64,000 nt of DNA from assembly GCA_021648755.1 (NCBI GenBank), contig JAKISG010000010.1, positions 11,546 to 75,545 of the forward strand. Direction: 5' to 3'. Below are positions 18,208-26,872 of this stretch, piece by piece. Every line of letters starts with the position of its first letter. The stretch's first letter is position 1. The position numbers and the translations under genes were made by a program. The notes beneath the pieces are model-generated. The model saw only the letters and a program-made list of their open reading frames with translations, had not been told where the DNA came from and ran no database searches. Origin of the DNA: Flavobacteriaceae bacterium (lineage in GTDB: Bacteria > Bacteroidota > Bacteroidia > Flavobacteriales > Flavobacteriaceae).

Positions 18208-18986
18208 TTTTGCAAGAAAAAGTAAAACCAAAAAAACACCTAGGACAACATTTTTTAACTGATGAAAACATCGCAAAAAAAATTGCAGATACTTTAGTTG
18301 GTAAGAATTATAAAGATATTTTAGAAATAGGTCCAGGAATGGGTGTTTTAACTAAATACTTATTAGAAAACGGGAACTATAAAACCTCAGTAATAGAGAT
18401 TGACAGAGAGTCCGTTGCATATCTAAAAGAAAATTATAAAGATTTAAAAAATAGAATTTTTGAATCTAATTTTTTAAAAACTGATATACAAGAACTCTTT
18501 AGTAAAAAACAATTTGCTATAATTGGAAACTTCCCTTATAATATTTCTACACAAATTGTTTTTAAAACTTTAGAAAATAAGGATTATATACCCGAACTCT
18601 CTGGTATGTTTCAAAAAGAAGTCGCTGAACGCATTGCAGAAAAAAAAGGCTCAAAAAAATACGGAATTTTATCGGTACTAACACAAGCATTTTACGATGT
18701 AGAGTACTTATTTACCGTACCACCAAGTGTATTTAATCCACCACCAAAAGTAGAATCAGGAGTTATAAGATTAACACGAAAAAAAAACTTTATATTACCA
18801 GTAGAAGAAAAGTTTTTTTTCAAAGTTGTAAAAACGGCCTTTAACCAACGTAGAAAAATGTTACGTAAAAGTTTACAATCTTTTCAATTGTCATCAGAAC
18901 TAAAACAGTCTGAGTTTTTTACAAAACGCCCAGAACAATTATCAGTAGATGAGTTTATTTATCTTACTAAATTGTTAATACCTTAA
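18204..18986 (+). CDS. rsmA: 16S rRNA (adenine1518/1519-N6)-dimethyltransferase
   Basis: Dimethylates two adjacent adenosines in helix 45 of 16S rRNA late in 30S assembly. [18 protein letters not shown], the SAM-binding loop [22 protein letters not shown] and the target-base motif GNFPYNIS (NFPY in place of the common NLPY) are diagnostic. The C-terminal small domain includes [15 protein letters not shown]. The length is about 260 residues. No ATG fits the N-terminus: GTG at 18204 or TTG at 18210 must be used. It follows the DUF4286 gene. Confidence 0.94.
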   Translation: MILQEKVKPKKHLGQHFLTDENIAKKIADTLVGKNYKDILEIGPGMGVLTKYLLENGNYKTSVIEIDRESVAYLKENYKDLKNRIFESNFLKTDIQELFSKKQFAIIGNFPYNISTQIVFKTLENKDYIPELSGMFQKEVAERIAEKKGSKKYGILSVLTQAFYDVEYLFTVPPSVFNPPPKVESGVIRLTRKKNFILPVEEKFFFKVVKTAFNQRRKMLRKSLQSFQLSSELKQSEFFTKRPEQLSVDEFIYLTKLLIP

Positions 18987-19178
18987 ATCAAAAGTCGTAA
19001 CGAGGATTTGAAATGTACGCTAGTACCCTTTCATATCAAATGGTTTCATAAAATTTTTTATCAAATTTTTCTAAATTAGTATGACACAACATAGCCTGAT
19101 GTCTATTTTACAAAAAAAAATGGTAAAAAAAGGACAAGTAGTCTCATTTTAAAGAAAATAAAAAAATAAGCACAAAAT

Positions 19179-20813
19179 TTATTTTTCTAAAAACGGATAT
19201 TTATAATCTGTTGGTGGCACAAAAGTTTCTTTAATTGTTCGGTTAGAAACCCATCGTAATAAATTCCATACAGAACCTGCTTTGTCGTTTGTGCCAGAGC
19301 CACGGGCACCTCCAAAAGGTTGTTGACCGACAACAGCCCCTGTTGGTTTATCGTTAATATAAAAATTTCCTGCAGCATCTTCTAGAGCATCTGTAGCATA
19401 ATCAATAATATATCGATCTGCGCTAAAAATAGCTCCTGTTAATGCATAAGGAGAAGTATTATTTAAAATTACCAAACTTTCTTTCCAGTCTTCATCGTCA
19501 TAAACAAAAATAGTTAAAATAGGTCCAAATAATTCAGTGCACATTGTCTTATAATCTGCTTTTTTAGCTAAAATAACAGTTGGCTCTATAAAATAACCTT
19601 TAGAATTATCGTAATTACCACCAATAATTACTGTAGCATCAGGATCTCTTTTAGCATCATCAATAAAATTAGCTAATTTATCAAATGCTCTACTATCAAT
19701 TACTGCATTGATAAAATTACTGGTATCTTCTGGACTGCCCATTTTCATAGATTTCATTTCTGTTTCTAAATGAATTTTTACCTCATTCCATTTAGATTTA
19801 GGAATATATGCTCTAGATGCCGCTGAACATTTTTGACCTTGATATTCAAAAGCACCGCGACTAAGGGCAGTACCAACTTGTTTAGCATCTGCAGAAGCAT
19901 GCATCCAAAGAAAATCTTTTCCGCCAGTTTCACCAACAATTCTTGGATAAGAACGGTATTTACCTTTATTTACATTCGTACCAATATTATTCCAAAAACT
20001 ATTAAATACTCCTGTCGAACCTGTAAAATGAATACCGCCAAAATCCTTATGGTCTAATAAAACATCAGTAATCATTGCAGCATCTCCTGTAACCATATTA
20101 ATAACACCATCTGGAACACCTGCTTCTTTAAAAAGTTCCATTAAAACTTGTGCAGAGTAAACTTGTGTTCTTGCTGGTTTCCAAATAATAACATTACCCA
20201 TCATTGCTGGTGCTGCTGCTAAATTAGCAGCAATAGATGTAAAATTAAATGGCGTTATTGCATATATAAACCCCTCTAAAGGTCTGTATTCCATTCTGTT
20301 CCATATTCCAGGAGCAGATAAAGGCTGATTTTGATAAATTTCAGTCATAAACTGCACATTAAACCTAAAGAAATCTATCAATTCACAAGCGGCGTCAATT
20401 TCTGCTTGCATTACATTTTTAGATTGCGCAATCATTGTTGCAGCATTTAATTTTGCTCTATATGGACCTGCCAATAAATCTGCTGCCTTTAGAAATATTG
20501 CAGCACGAGATTCCCAAGGCATATTTGCCCATTTTTTACGCGCTTCCATTGCCGTTTTTATAGCTAATTCTATATGCTTTTTTTTAGCTTCGTGATATTT
20601 ACCTACAGCGTGTTTAATATCATGTGGCGGATGAATTGAAACAGTATTTCCTGTCCTTATTTCTTCACGACCAATATAAAACGGAATATCCACTTTTTCG
20701 TTATACATTTTTTTGTACATTGCTAATAACTCTTTACGCTCTTCACTATTTGGAGCGTACGATTTAACGGGTTCGTTTATTGGTATTGGTATGTTGTAAA
20801 ATCCTGTTGCCAT
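19179..20813 (-). CDS. pruA: L-glutamate gamma-semialdehyde dehydrogenase (P5C dehydrogenase)
   Basis: Second step of proline catabolism: oxidises glutamate semialdehyde to glutamate with NAD+. It is the stand-alone 544-residue form, resembling the eukaryotic enzyme, not the bifunctional PutA. The aldehyde dehydrogenase core shows the NAD-binding GGIHFTGSTGVF, the general base Glu in VGETGGKDFLW and the catalytic Cys in YQGQKCSAASRAYIP. The C-terminal GQQPFGGARGSGTNDKAG is typical of P5C dehydrogenases. The -7 element on the minus strand at 20853-20860 fits the ATG at 20813. Proline dehydrogenase is not in the window. Confidence 0.95.
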   Translation of the reverse strand: MATGFYNIPIPINEPVKSYAPNSEERKELLAMYKKMYNEKVDIPFYIGREEIRTGNTVSIHPPHDIKHAVGKYHEAKKKHIELAIKTAMEARKKWANMPWESRAAIFLKAADLLAGPYRAKLNAATMIAQSKNVMQAEIDAACELIDFFRFNVQFMTEIYQNQPLSAPGIWNRMEYRPLEGFIYAITPFNFTSIAANLAAAPAMMGNVIIWKPARTQVYSAQVLMELFKEAGVPDGVINMVTGDAAMITDVLLDHKDFGGIHFTGSTGVFNSFWNNIGTNVNKGKYRSYPRIVGETGGKDFLWMHASADAKQVGTALSRGAFEYQGQKCSAASRAYIPKSKWNEVKIHLETEMKSMKMGSPEDTSNFINAVIDSRAFDKLANFIDDAKRDPDATVIIGGNYDNSKGYFIEPTVILAKKADYKTMCTELFGPILTIFVYDDEDWKESLVILNNTSPYALTGAIFSADRYIIDYATDALEDAAGNFYINDKPTGAVVGQQPFGGARGSGTNDKAGSVWNLLRWVSNRTIKETFVPPTDYKYPFLEK

Positions 20814-20852
20814 TATCTATTATTTAAAAATATTCAATTAATTTTGTGACTA

Positions 20853-20860
20853 CAAAGTTA
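20853..20860 (-). promoter_or_regulatory. -7 promoter element of pruA
   Basis: TAACTTTG on the minus strand, an exact TAnnTTTG match 40 bases upstream of the pruA ATG. No -33 TTTG at the standard distance. Confidence 0.55.
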
Positions 20861-20978
20861 CTAATTTTTTTAGAGCTTACGAACTCTTTAGAGTTTAAAA
20901 CCTCATTAGTAACATTAATTAAAAAACATAAATAGTAGCCTTAATTTTAAACAGTTAGGTTAAAAAAACTAAAAATTA

Positions 20979-21662
20979 ATGTGTACCGTAACTTACATAC
21001 CAATAAATAAAACCGATTTTATCCTAACCTCAAGTAGAGATGTACCTTTTACAAGAGAAAAAGCTTTAGTTCCAAAAAAGTATATAGAAGATAATGTAGC
21101 AATTACTTACCCAAAAGATGGTCGTGCAAAAGGAACATGGATTGGCTACAGTTCAAAAAACAGACTGATTTGTTTGTTAAATGGCGGTTTTGAAAATCAT
21201 ATTTCTAAAAAATCATATCGAAAAAGTAGAGGTATTATTGTAAAAAATTTATTAAAAAAAGACACTATTTCTGCCGCTTTAAGCAAAATAGAATTAGAGA
21301 ATATAGAGCCTTTTACTTTAATAATTGCTGATTGGAATGCAGAATTACAATTAATAGAATTTATTTGGGATGGAAAAATAAAACACTTAAAAAACTTAAA
21401 TCAAGAAAAACATATTTGGTCCTCTTCAACTTTGTATGATGAGAACATGAAACAATTAAGAAGAGGTTGGTTTTCAAAATGGACGCTTAAAGATAAAAAG
21501 AAAGACATCTTAAAATTTCATCATAAAGCAGGGCTAGGTAATTGTAATGTTGCTATTACTATGAAGCGTAAAAAAGTTGGAACGGTTAGTATAACTCAAT
21601 TTTCTAAAATTGATGGAGAGATTTGTATGAATTATGAAGAGATAACAAATGCGAAAAATTGA
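20979..21662 (+). CDS. NRDE-family protein (TANGO2-like)
   Basis: 227 residues beginning MCTVTYIPINKTDFILTSSRD. The N-terminal Cys-Thr-Val start, an SRD sequence in the place of the family NRDE motif, and GTWIGYSSKNRLICLLNGGFENH are features of the NRDE/TANGO2 group (DUF833). The N-terminal Cys resembles an Ntn-hydrolase nucleophile after Met removal. Bacterial members have been linked to heme handling, but no activity can be stated for this one. Single gene between pruA (divergent) and apaG (convergent). Confidence 0.82.
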   Translation: MCTVTYIPINKTDFILTSSRDVPFTREKALVPKKYIEDNVAITYPKDGRAKGTWIGYSSKNRLICLLNGGFENHISKKSYRKSRGIIVKNLLKKDTISAALSKIELENIEPFTLIIADWNAELQLIEFIWDGKIKHLKNLNQEKHIWSSSTLYDENMKQLRRGWFSKWTLKDKKKDILKFHHKAGLGNCNVAITMKRKKVGTVSITQFSKIDGEICMNYEEITNAKN

Positions 21663-21751
21663 CAATACATTTAGTACATCATTTATAATTTTGACGGTAT
21701 ATTTTATCTTTAAAAGTTTAAGAAAATAAAACATTTCATAAATTAACCTAT

Positions 21752-22138
21752 TTAATTTAAAATTGCAGGAATCACCAATTGAGATGTAGGAATATACACT
21801 TTAAACTTTTCGGTAGTTGTAAAATTAATCATATTGTAAAGACCAGACATAGAGCCAATAGGCGAAGTCAAATAACAAAACGAACCGTATATATATTTTG
21901 CTTTTGGAGTTAAAATTGGTTTTTTACCAATAACTCCATCACCTTCAATTATTTCAATAGCGCTTAAAGAATCAAAAATATACCACCTTCTACTAATCAA
22001 TTGTACCGAATCATTACTTTGATTTTCAATAGTTATTTCATAATTAAACAGATAATTTAATCGATAATTTTGATAATGCGTACCTTTAAAATTGGTTTTT
22101 ATCGAAATTTTAATTCCGTTTGTTATTTGCTGAATCAT
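21752..22138 (-). CDS. apaG: ApaG-family protein
   Basis: 128 residues with an Ig-like ApaG domain (DUF525): YRLNYLFNYEITIENQSNDSVQLISRRWYIFD, GDGVIGKKPILTPKAKYIYGSFCYLTSPIGSMSG. Known as a protein of unclear function linked to Co2+/Mg2+ resistance and Ap4A in enterics; pyrophosphate binding has been reported for the family. Stand-alone gene with a minus-strand -7 box TATATTTG at 22161-22168, 23 bases before the ATG. Confidence 0.92.
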   Translation of the reverse strand: MIQQITNGIKISIKTNFKGTHYQNYRLNYLFNYEITIENQSNDSVQLISRRWYIFDSLSAIEIIEGDGVIGKKPILTPKAKYIYGSFCYLTSPIGSMSGLYNMINFTTTEKFKVYIPTSQLVIPAILN

Positions 22139-22160
22139 TGGTTGGTATTGATTTAGTTTA

Positions 22161-22168
22161 CAAATATA
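22161..22168 (-). promoter_or_regulatory. -7 promoter element of apaG
   Basis: TATATTTG on the minus strand (CAAATATA on plus) matches TAnnTTTG, 23 bases before the apaG ATG. Confidence 0.5.
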
Positions 22169-22351
22169 ATTATTTTTTTTAAAAAAAAACTGCTAAAAGT
22201 AAAAACGCTATATAAAAATAAAAAATTACTAGCAATAGGCTTGGTAAAAACCAACCAGAATAAAGTCAGCATTTAATTTTAATTAAAATATTTTTCCCTA
22301 AATGTTATTTAGTTTTTAATGCGTTTTCCCTGAGATTAATCACCTCTAAAA

Positions 22352-22382
22352 TTTGTTTTTATAAAAAAAAATAATATATTCG
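22352..22382 (+). promoter_or_regulatory. promoter of the DUF4280 effector island
   Basis: TTTG at 22352-22355, a 19-base spacer, then TATATTCG at 22375-22382. This fits the Bacteroidota TTTG-N19-TAnnTTTG consensus with a C in the -7 box. The DUF4280 ATG follows 28 bases later. It is the only convincing promoter found in the effector island, so the first genes are probably one transcript. Confidence 0.7.
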
Positions 22383-22409
22383 TAAATTCTAAACAATTTA
22401 ATAAGAACG

Positions 22410-22874
22410 ATGAGTAAAAAAATATACGTATTAGACGGCGCATTATTAGAATGTAACATGGGTTATAAACCCGCAAAATTATTAGTAACCGAAAACAAAA
22501 AAGTAAAAATACAAGGCAAATTTAAAGCAACCGATGCCGACATACAAGTACCACAAACCTTTGGTAAATGTAAACTAAAACCAACAAATAGCGGTCATTT
22601 ACCCTGCGTACCAGGCTTACAAAAATGGACTAATACTAGTACAAAAGTAACCTTAGGCAAAAGTAAAAAGTTTTTGTTCGACTGCTCACAAACGATGTGC
22701 TCTACAGGCGGTCTAGTAAAAATAAAAGATCACGGACAAATAGATAGCATAGGTAGTATGCTAGAACAATTTAAAGAAATTGCCATGCTCATACCAGGAG
22801 CCATGCCAGGAGCCACCAACATACCAAAAGTAGTAGAACAATATTGGATGGATGAAGAGAGCAAGAAAAAATAG
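22410..22874 (+). CDS. DUF4280 PAAR-like spike-tip protein
   Basis: 154 residues matching the PAAR-like DUF4280 family: MSKKIYVLDGALLECNMGYKP, the segment VPQTFGKCKLKPTNSGHLPC, then FDCSQTMCSTGGLVKIKDHGQ. The regularly spaced Cys and His residues are typical and could bind metal as PAAR tips do. Such proteins cap the VgrG-like spike of contractile injection systems (T6SS subtype iii and extracellular contractile systems) and carry effectors encoded next to them. The large effector gene starts 39 bases after its stop. No VgrG, sheath or baseplate gene is adjacent, so this is an orphan effector locus of a machine encoded elsewhere. Confidence 0.85.
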   Translation: MSKKIYVLDGALLECNMGYKPAKLLVTENKKVKIQGKFKATDADIQVPQTFGKCKLKPTNSGHLPCVPGLQKWTNTSTKVTLGKSKKFLFDCSQTMCSTGGLVKIKDHGQIDSIGSMLEQFKEIAMLIPGAMPGATNIPKVVEQYWMDEESKKK

Positions 22875-22912
22875 AAGAAGAAGAAAATAATAAAAATGTA
22901 AAAATATTTGTA

Positions 22913-25159
22913 ATGACCGAAAATATTGATGCAGGAGAAACACTAACTATTGAAATTGAAGAAAAAGAAGGTCAAGAATTTAACAAAGGAGAAAAAAAAT
23001 TAACCTATACAAGCACAGTAAAAGCAAACGGTTCAAGTACACTAGATATAGAGATAAATAAAGACTGGCAAGAAGCCACAAATAGAACACTTGTATTAAA
23101 AAGAATACACACAGCAGAAATGACCTTTGAAGTTCACGAAGAACTAAAAATAGTTGACCCCAACGAAAAAAAAGTACTAGACGTCTATCTAGCCGAAAAA
23201 AAGATAAAATATGTAGATGAAGAAGATGGCGAATACACATACACCTTTAAAAACGATAAAAAGGCAGTAAATAACCACGAAAAAAATGTGCTTTCCTCAG
23301 AAATATTTAGTGTAGTAAAAAAAACATTAGAAAGTTTAAATCAAAAACCAGCAACTGAATTTATAACCGAGGCATTAAAAACCAATAAAGAAGCAGGTAA
23401 AATTAAAGAAAGTTACAAAAAAGGCGAAACACTCACCTTTAAAGTATATAAACTAGAAAGGAAAAAAGAAGAACACTACCAAAAAATGAGTAGTGTAATT
23501 GGCGCCTCTATGGGCAACCAAATATATATAATAGCCAAAACAAAAAATTTAGAAGGCAAAAAAGTAAAGATAAAGTTACATGAGAAAGAAGACGAGTTAA
23601 AACTACTAAAAGACAAAGACGCTATTTTGCCCGTATTAGTTTACGCAAAAAAAGAAGACAAAACAACCGATACCCAAGCCAGCGATTGGATAGAAATAGA
23701 CATTAAAAAAGAAAAAGGAAAAAAAGAAACCGATAATGTCATACTAAGCCAAGGAGAAGAAGAAATAGAAGTAGGCATAAAAAAAATACAACTACGCCCA
23801 AAAACCGATAAAATGGCAAGCAAAGACGAAGAAGCCAGTAAAAGTTTTGAAGGATGGGCAGAGAAGTTGTATATACGAGAAGATGAAACCGAAGCAGGAA
23901 AAAAAGCAAAAAAAGCAAAAGAAGAAGAAAAAACAATAACCCTAAATTTTGATAAAGATGCAATTAAAGAAAGTTTCCCTGAAAAAATAACATGGTTAAA
24001 AAGCAGTGAGATAGGTAAAGAAGAAATATACACCATTACAAAATACCTTAAAGGCGAAACTGAAGTTGACAAGAATAATATACGTTGGTCATTATATATA
24101 CAAAGCAAAAAAAAGAATTACACCATTATAGACACCAAAACTAAAACTGATCTATACACGTATGCCAAAACGGAACTCATTGATGGCAAAAATCAACTAA
24201 CCATAATATTCGACAAAGCCCTAAAAGGTAAAAAAGTACAAATAGAACCCTTTAGAGAAGAAGCACCAAAATTAAACACAAAAAATGATTATGTAAGTAC
24301 AACGCTTATTAAAGAAAAAGCCACCCCAAAAATAACCAAACTAGACACTACCAAACTATGGTTACAAACCGAGTGTGATGATTGTAAAGAAAAGGAAAAA
24401 AAGAAAGAATTTTTAAAAGAGAATTATTTTAAATTAAAAACGCCAGATACTATTCATATTTATAGTGATGGGAAGATTAGTAAAACACCTCTAACATTAT
24501 TAAAAAACATAAGATATGTTTATGTTGCTAGTGATGGTGAAGAGCATGATTTGGGTAAATATAATTTAATAGAAGCTCAAAAATGGAATTATGGTTCTTC
24601 AAGATATCATAGTGGATGGAAAAAAATCGTTACTATTGATAATAAAGGAAATGAAAAAGAAAAATATTTTGAATATGCTAAAGGAAAAGTTAAGTTAGTT
24701 AAATTCAAACTTCCTTTATCATATAATTATAATAATGTAAATATTAAATTAAAAGATAATTCAACAAGAGAATACATAAATCCAGAAGCTTTTGCCTGTC
24801 TTATAGGAGCATTGGCAGAAGTTGGTTATGATGATATTACTTTAAACGGATTTACATCTAAAGACGGTACAGGAGCACCAAGTGTAACTCATTTTAATGG
24901 AATTGCAGGAGATTTTCGATATTTAAGAAAAGATAAAAAAATAGCCTCTCTCCATATTAATACAAGTCCAAATCAACTTGATGTTGAACGACAAGAAAAG
25001 TTTATTGATGCTCTAGTAAAATTTGGCTGGAAAAATTTTTATAGTTATGATACAAAAATTGACAAGAAAGATTTTATACTTAAAAAATCTACTCACCTTG
25101 CTAACCACCATCATCATCTACATTTAAGATATGAACAATTTAAACCAAATTATAAATAA
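22913..25159 (+). CDS. contractile-injection effector with C-terminal M15/LAS-type peptidase tip
   Basis: 748 residues without a signal peptide. Residues 1-450 are charged, Lys/Glu-rich beta modules with internal repetition (LEGKKVKIKLHEKE near 220 and LKGKKVQIEPFREE near 440). Residues 453-522 form a linker that is repeated downstream in the DNA. The tip (523-748) has THFNGIAGD at 659-667 and HHHHLHL at 732-738, the HxxxGxAxD and HxH ligand pattern of M15/LAS zinc peptidases, which cut peptide bonds in peptidoglycan. The tip DNA is much poorer in G+C than the core (7 of 60 in 24721-24780 against 21 of 60 in 24301-24360). It lies between the PAAR-like gene and a lipoprotein gene, so a delivered cell-wall toxin is inferred. 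Confidence 0.72.
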   Translation: MTENIDAGETLTIEIEEKEGQEFNKGEKKLTYTSTVKANGSSTLDIEINKDWQEATNRTLVLKRIHTAEMTFEVHEELKIVDPNEKKVLDVYLAEKKIKYVDEEDGEYTYTFKNDKKAVNNHEKNVLSSEIFSVVKKTLESLNQKPATEFITEALKTNKEAGKIKESYKKGETLTFKVYKLERKKEEHYQKMSSVIGASMGNQIYIIAKTKNLEGKKVKIKLHEKEDELKLLKDKDAILPVLVYAKKEDKTTDTQASDWIEIDIKKEKGKKETDNVILSQGEEEIEVGIKKIQLRPKTDKMASKDEEASKSFEGWAEKLYIREDETEAGKKAKKAKEEEKTITLNFDKDAIKESFPEKITWLKSSEIGKEEIYTITKYLKGETEVDKNNIRWSLYIQSKKKNYTIIDTKTKTDLYTYAKTELIDGKNQLTIIFDKALKGKKVQIEPFREEAPKLNTKNDYVSTTLIKEKATPKITKLDTTKLWLQTECDDCKEKEKKKEFLKENYFKLKTPDTIHIYSDGKISKTPLTLLKNIRYVYVASDGEEHDLGKYNLIEAQKWNYGSSRYHSGWKKIVTIDNKGNEKEKYFEYAKGKVKLVKFKLPLSYNYNNVNIKLKDNSTREYINPEAFACLIGALAEVGYDDITLNGFTSKDGTGAPSVTHFNGIAGDFRYLRKDKKIASLHINTSPNQLDVERQEKFIDALVKFGWKNFYSYDTKIDKKDFILKKSTHLANHHHHLHLRYEQFKPNYK
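24271..24477 (+). repeat. effector linker repeat, copy A
   Basis: 207 bp that recurs at 25892-26098 with a single difference (G at 24394, C at 26015). It encodes LNTKNDYVSTTLIKEKATPK through HIYSDGK, just before the toxin tip. A third diverged copy is at 27881-28170. The exact end of identity coincides with the start of the variable tip. Confidence 0.95.
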
Positions 25160-25166
25160 TGAAAAT

Positions 25167-25868
25167 ATGAAAAAAATAATTATATTGATATTTTTTGGGT
25201 ATTTGTTTTTTTGTTGCAAACAAAAAGATAATTTAACATTAAATCAATCAAACATTAGTAAACAAAAAGATAGTACAAAAGAATATTCTTTCTCACAAAA
25301 AAAAGATTCAACTATTTTTATCCCAGAGTTTGCTCTAATAAAACCAAAATACCAATCTAATTTTCTAAAATTGGATAAAAAAAATATTGAAAAATATCAA
25401 AAAATTCAATTAAAAATAGGTAACTTTTCGGATTTTTTTTTAGGAAATACTGATGAAAATGATATTATTGGTCACCCTGATATAGATTATGATGGATTTA
25501 CTTTATGGCATACTACATTTAAAGATAGAATTGAAATAGCTTTTTTTGCAAAAAAAATATTAAAATATTATGGTTTTTTTATTGAGAAAGATAAATTATT
25601 ATTAGTTACTGAAACGACTAGAAGAAATAATATTAAAACAACAGACTCTATATTTTTTGAAAACAATCATATTCTTTTATGGAAAAATTCATCAAACAAA
25701 TTTGTAACTAACCCTAATATAATAAAAGGAAAAGAAAACTATATACTAAGATTGATTAAAGAGATGAAAGAAATAGAAAATAATGAAATAGGATATATTG
25801 AAGAATACAACTACACAAAAGACTCATTATCATCTTTTGTAATAGCGAACTTAAAAAAGCATAAATAG
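25167..25868 (+). CDS. lipoprotein, candidate immunity protein for the 748-residue effector
   Basis: 233 residues starting at MKKIIILIFFGYLFFCCKQKD, a lipoprotein signal peptide with Cys at the lipobox. The start ATG at 25167 lies 7 bases after the effector stop; the longer frame from 25131 overlaps the effector and is less likely. The mature protein has no recognised domain; it is Lys/Asn/Phe rich and A/T rich (9 G+C in 25381-25440). Position directly behind a putative peptidoglycan-cutting effector, together with membrane anchoring facing the periplasm, is what an immunity protein against such a toxin should look like. This is inference from context. Confidence 0.6.
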   Translation: MKKIIILIFFGYLFFCCKQKDNLTLNQSNISKQKDSTKEYSFSQKKDSTIFIPEFALIKPKYQSNFLKLDKKNIEKYQKIQLKIGNFSDFFLGNTDENDIIGHPDIDYDGFTLWHTTFKDRIEIAFFAKKILKYYGFFIEKDKLLLVTETTRRNNIKTTDSIFFENNHILLWKNSSNKFVTNPNIIKGKENYILRLIKEMKEIENNEIGYIEEYNYTKDSLSSFVIANLKKHK

Positions 25869-25880
25869 AACCTTAGAGAG

Positions 25881-26864
25881 GTGAACCAGTTATTAAACAC
25901 AAAAAATGATTATGTAAGTACAACGCTTATTAAAGAAAAAGCCACCCCAAAAATAACCAAACTAGACACTACCAAACTATGGTTACAAACCGAGTGTGAT
26001 GATTGTAAAGAAAACGAAAAAAAGAAAGAATTTTTAAAAGAGAATTATTTTAAATTAAAAACGCCAGATACTATTCATATTTATAGTGATGGGAAGATGG
26101 ATAAAGTGAATTTTAAAAATCTTCTTTTTGGAAAAAAATTAAAATATATTTATGTAGATAAGGATGGTAATCACCATAAGGTTTGTGAATGTGAACTATA
26201 TGAAACTTGGAAAATGGGTAGTGGAAAATCAGATAGTACACTTATTCCTTCTGCCACAGAAAAGGCGAGTGCAACAGTAATAGATTATGTTGCAATGGGA
26301 GTATCTGGAGTAGATGCTCATAAGACTTGGGTACTTACAAATAATGACGTATATACCAAAGGAGAATTAATAGCTGGATACACACACCTATATTATAAAG
26401 CTTCAACTGAAAAAGTAGTTATGGTTACTATACCTAGTAATCTTAATTATAGAAAGAATGATTTAAATATAAAATTTGAATTTAAAAGAACATTAAGAAA
26501 ATTTAGTAGTCCTGAAATTTTTGCAGCTTTCATTGGAGTTCTCGCAGAATGCTCATATGTTGATGTAGTTTCTGAAGGCTCATCATATAGAAACGGAAGT
26601 AGTTACCCAAGTAAAACACATAATAATGGATTTGCAATAGATACTTGGTATTTTGGGCCAAACAGAAACTCAACAACAGGTAAAGTAAACTCATTAGATT
26701 TAACAAAACAACAAGACTTTATGGATGCATTTAAAAAATTTGGTTTTGATGATAGAATAAAAGGGTCAGATAATAAATGTTCAAACTTAACGAACTATAC
26801 TTTAAAAAATGGAAATCATAATGGGCACTTACATTGCGGCAAGTTAAATCCAAATTATAAATAA
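25881..26864 (+). CDS. orphan effector tip (silent cassette) with second M15/LAS-type peptidase domain
   Basis: 327 residues if read from GTG at 25881. Residues 4-72 copy the linker of the upstream effector almost perfectly; the rest is a different tip. The tip has THNNGFAID at 246-254 and HLH at 316-318, so it keeps the HxxxGxAxD and HxH ligands, and ends LNPNYK like the first tip (FKPNYK). It lacks the DUF4280-linked core. The conserved bases just upstream of the linker are out of frame here and contain a stop, and no promoter was seen. It is best read as a displaced C-terminal cassette that becomes active by recombination through the linker, as in Rhs and CDI loci. Independent expression from the GTG cannot be excluded. 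Confidence 0.65.
   Translation: MNQLLNTKNDYVSTTLIKEKATPKITKLDTTKLWLQTECDDCKENEKKKEFLKENYFKLKTPDTIHIYSDGKMDKVNFKNLLFGKKLKYIYVDKDGNHHKVCECELYETWKMGSGKSDSTLIPSATEKASATVIDYVAMGVSGVDAHKTWVLTNNDVYTKGELIAGYTHLYYKASTEKVVMVTIPSNLNYRKNDLNIKFEFKRTLRKFSSPEIFAAFIGVLAECSYVDVVSEGSSYRNGSSYPSKTHNNGFAIDTWYFGPNRNSTTGKVNSLDLTKQQDFMDAFKKFGFDDRIKGSDNKCSNLTNYTLKNGNHNGHLHCGKLNPNYK
25892..26098 (+). repeat. effector linker repeat, copy B
   Basis: Copy of 24271-24477 with one base difference in 207 (Lys to Asn). Weaker similarity extends upstream to the shared ATAGAACC at 25865-25872 (24242-24249 in copy A). Confidence 0.95.
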
Positions 26865-26872
26865 TTAAAATT

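Noticed and set aside
23641..24108. Minus-strand frame of 155 residues inside the 748-residue effector
   Set aside because: Antisense to a Lys/Glu-rich coding region; Phe/Ser/Leu-rich low-complexity translation without motif or promoter.
25103..25126. His-rich stretch as an affinity-tag or cloning artefact
   Set aside because: The His residues are part of a natural metal-site motif, continue into normal coding sequence, and the second tip has an equivalent HLH.
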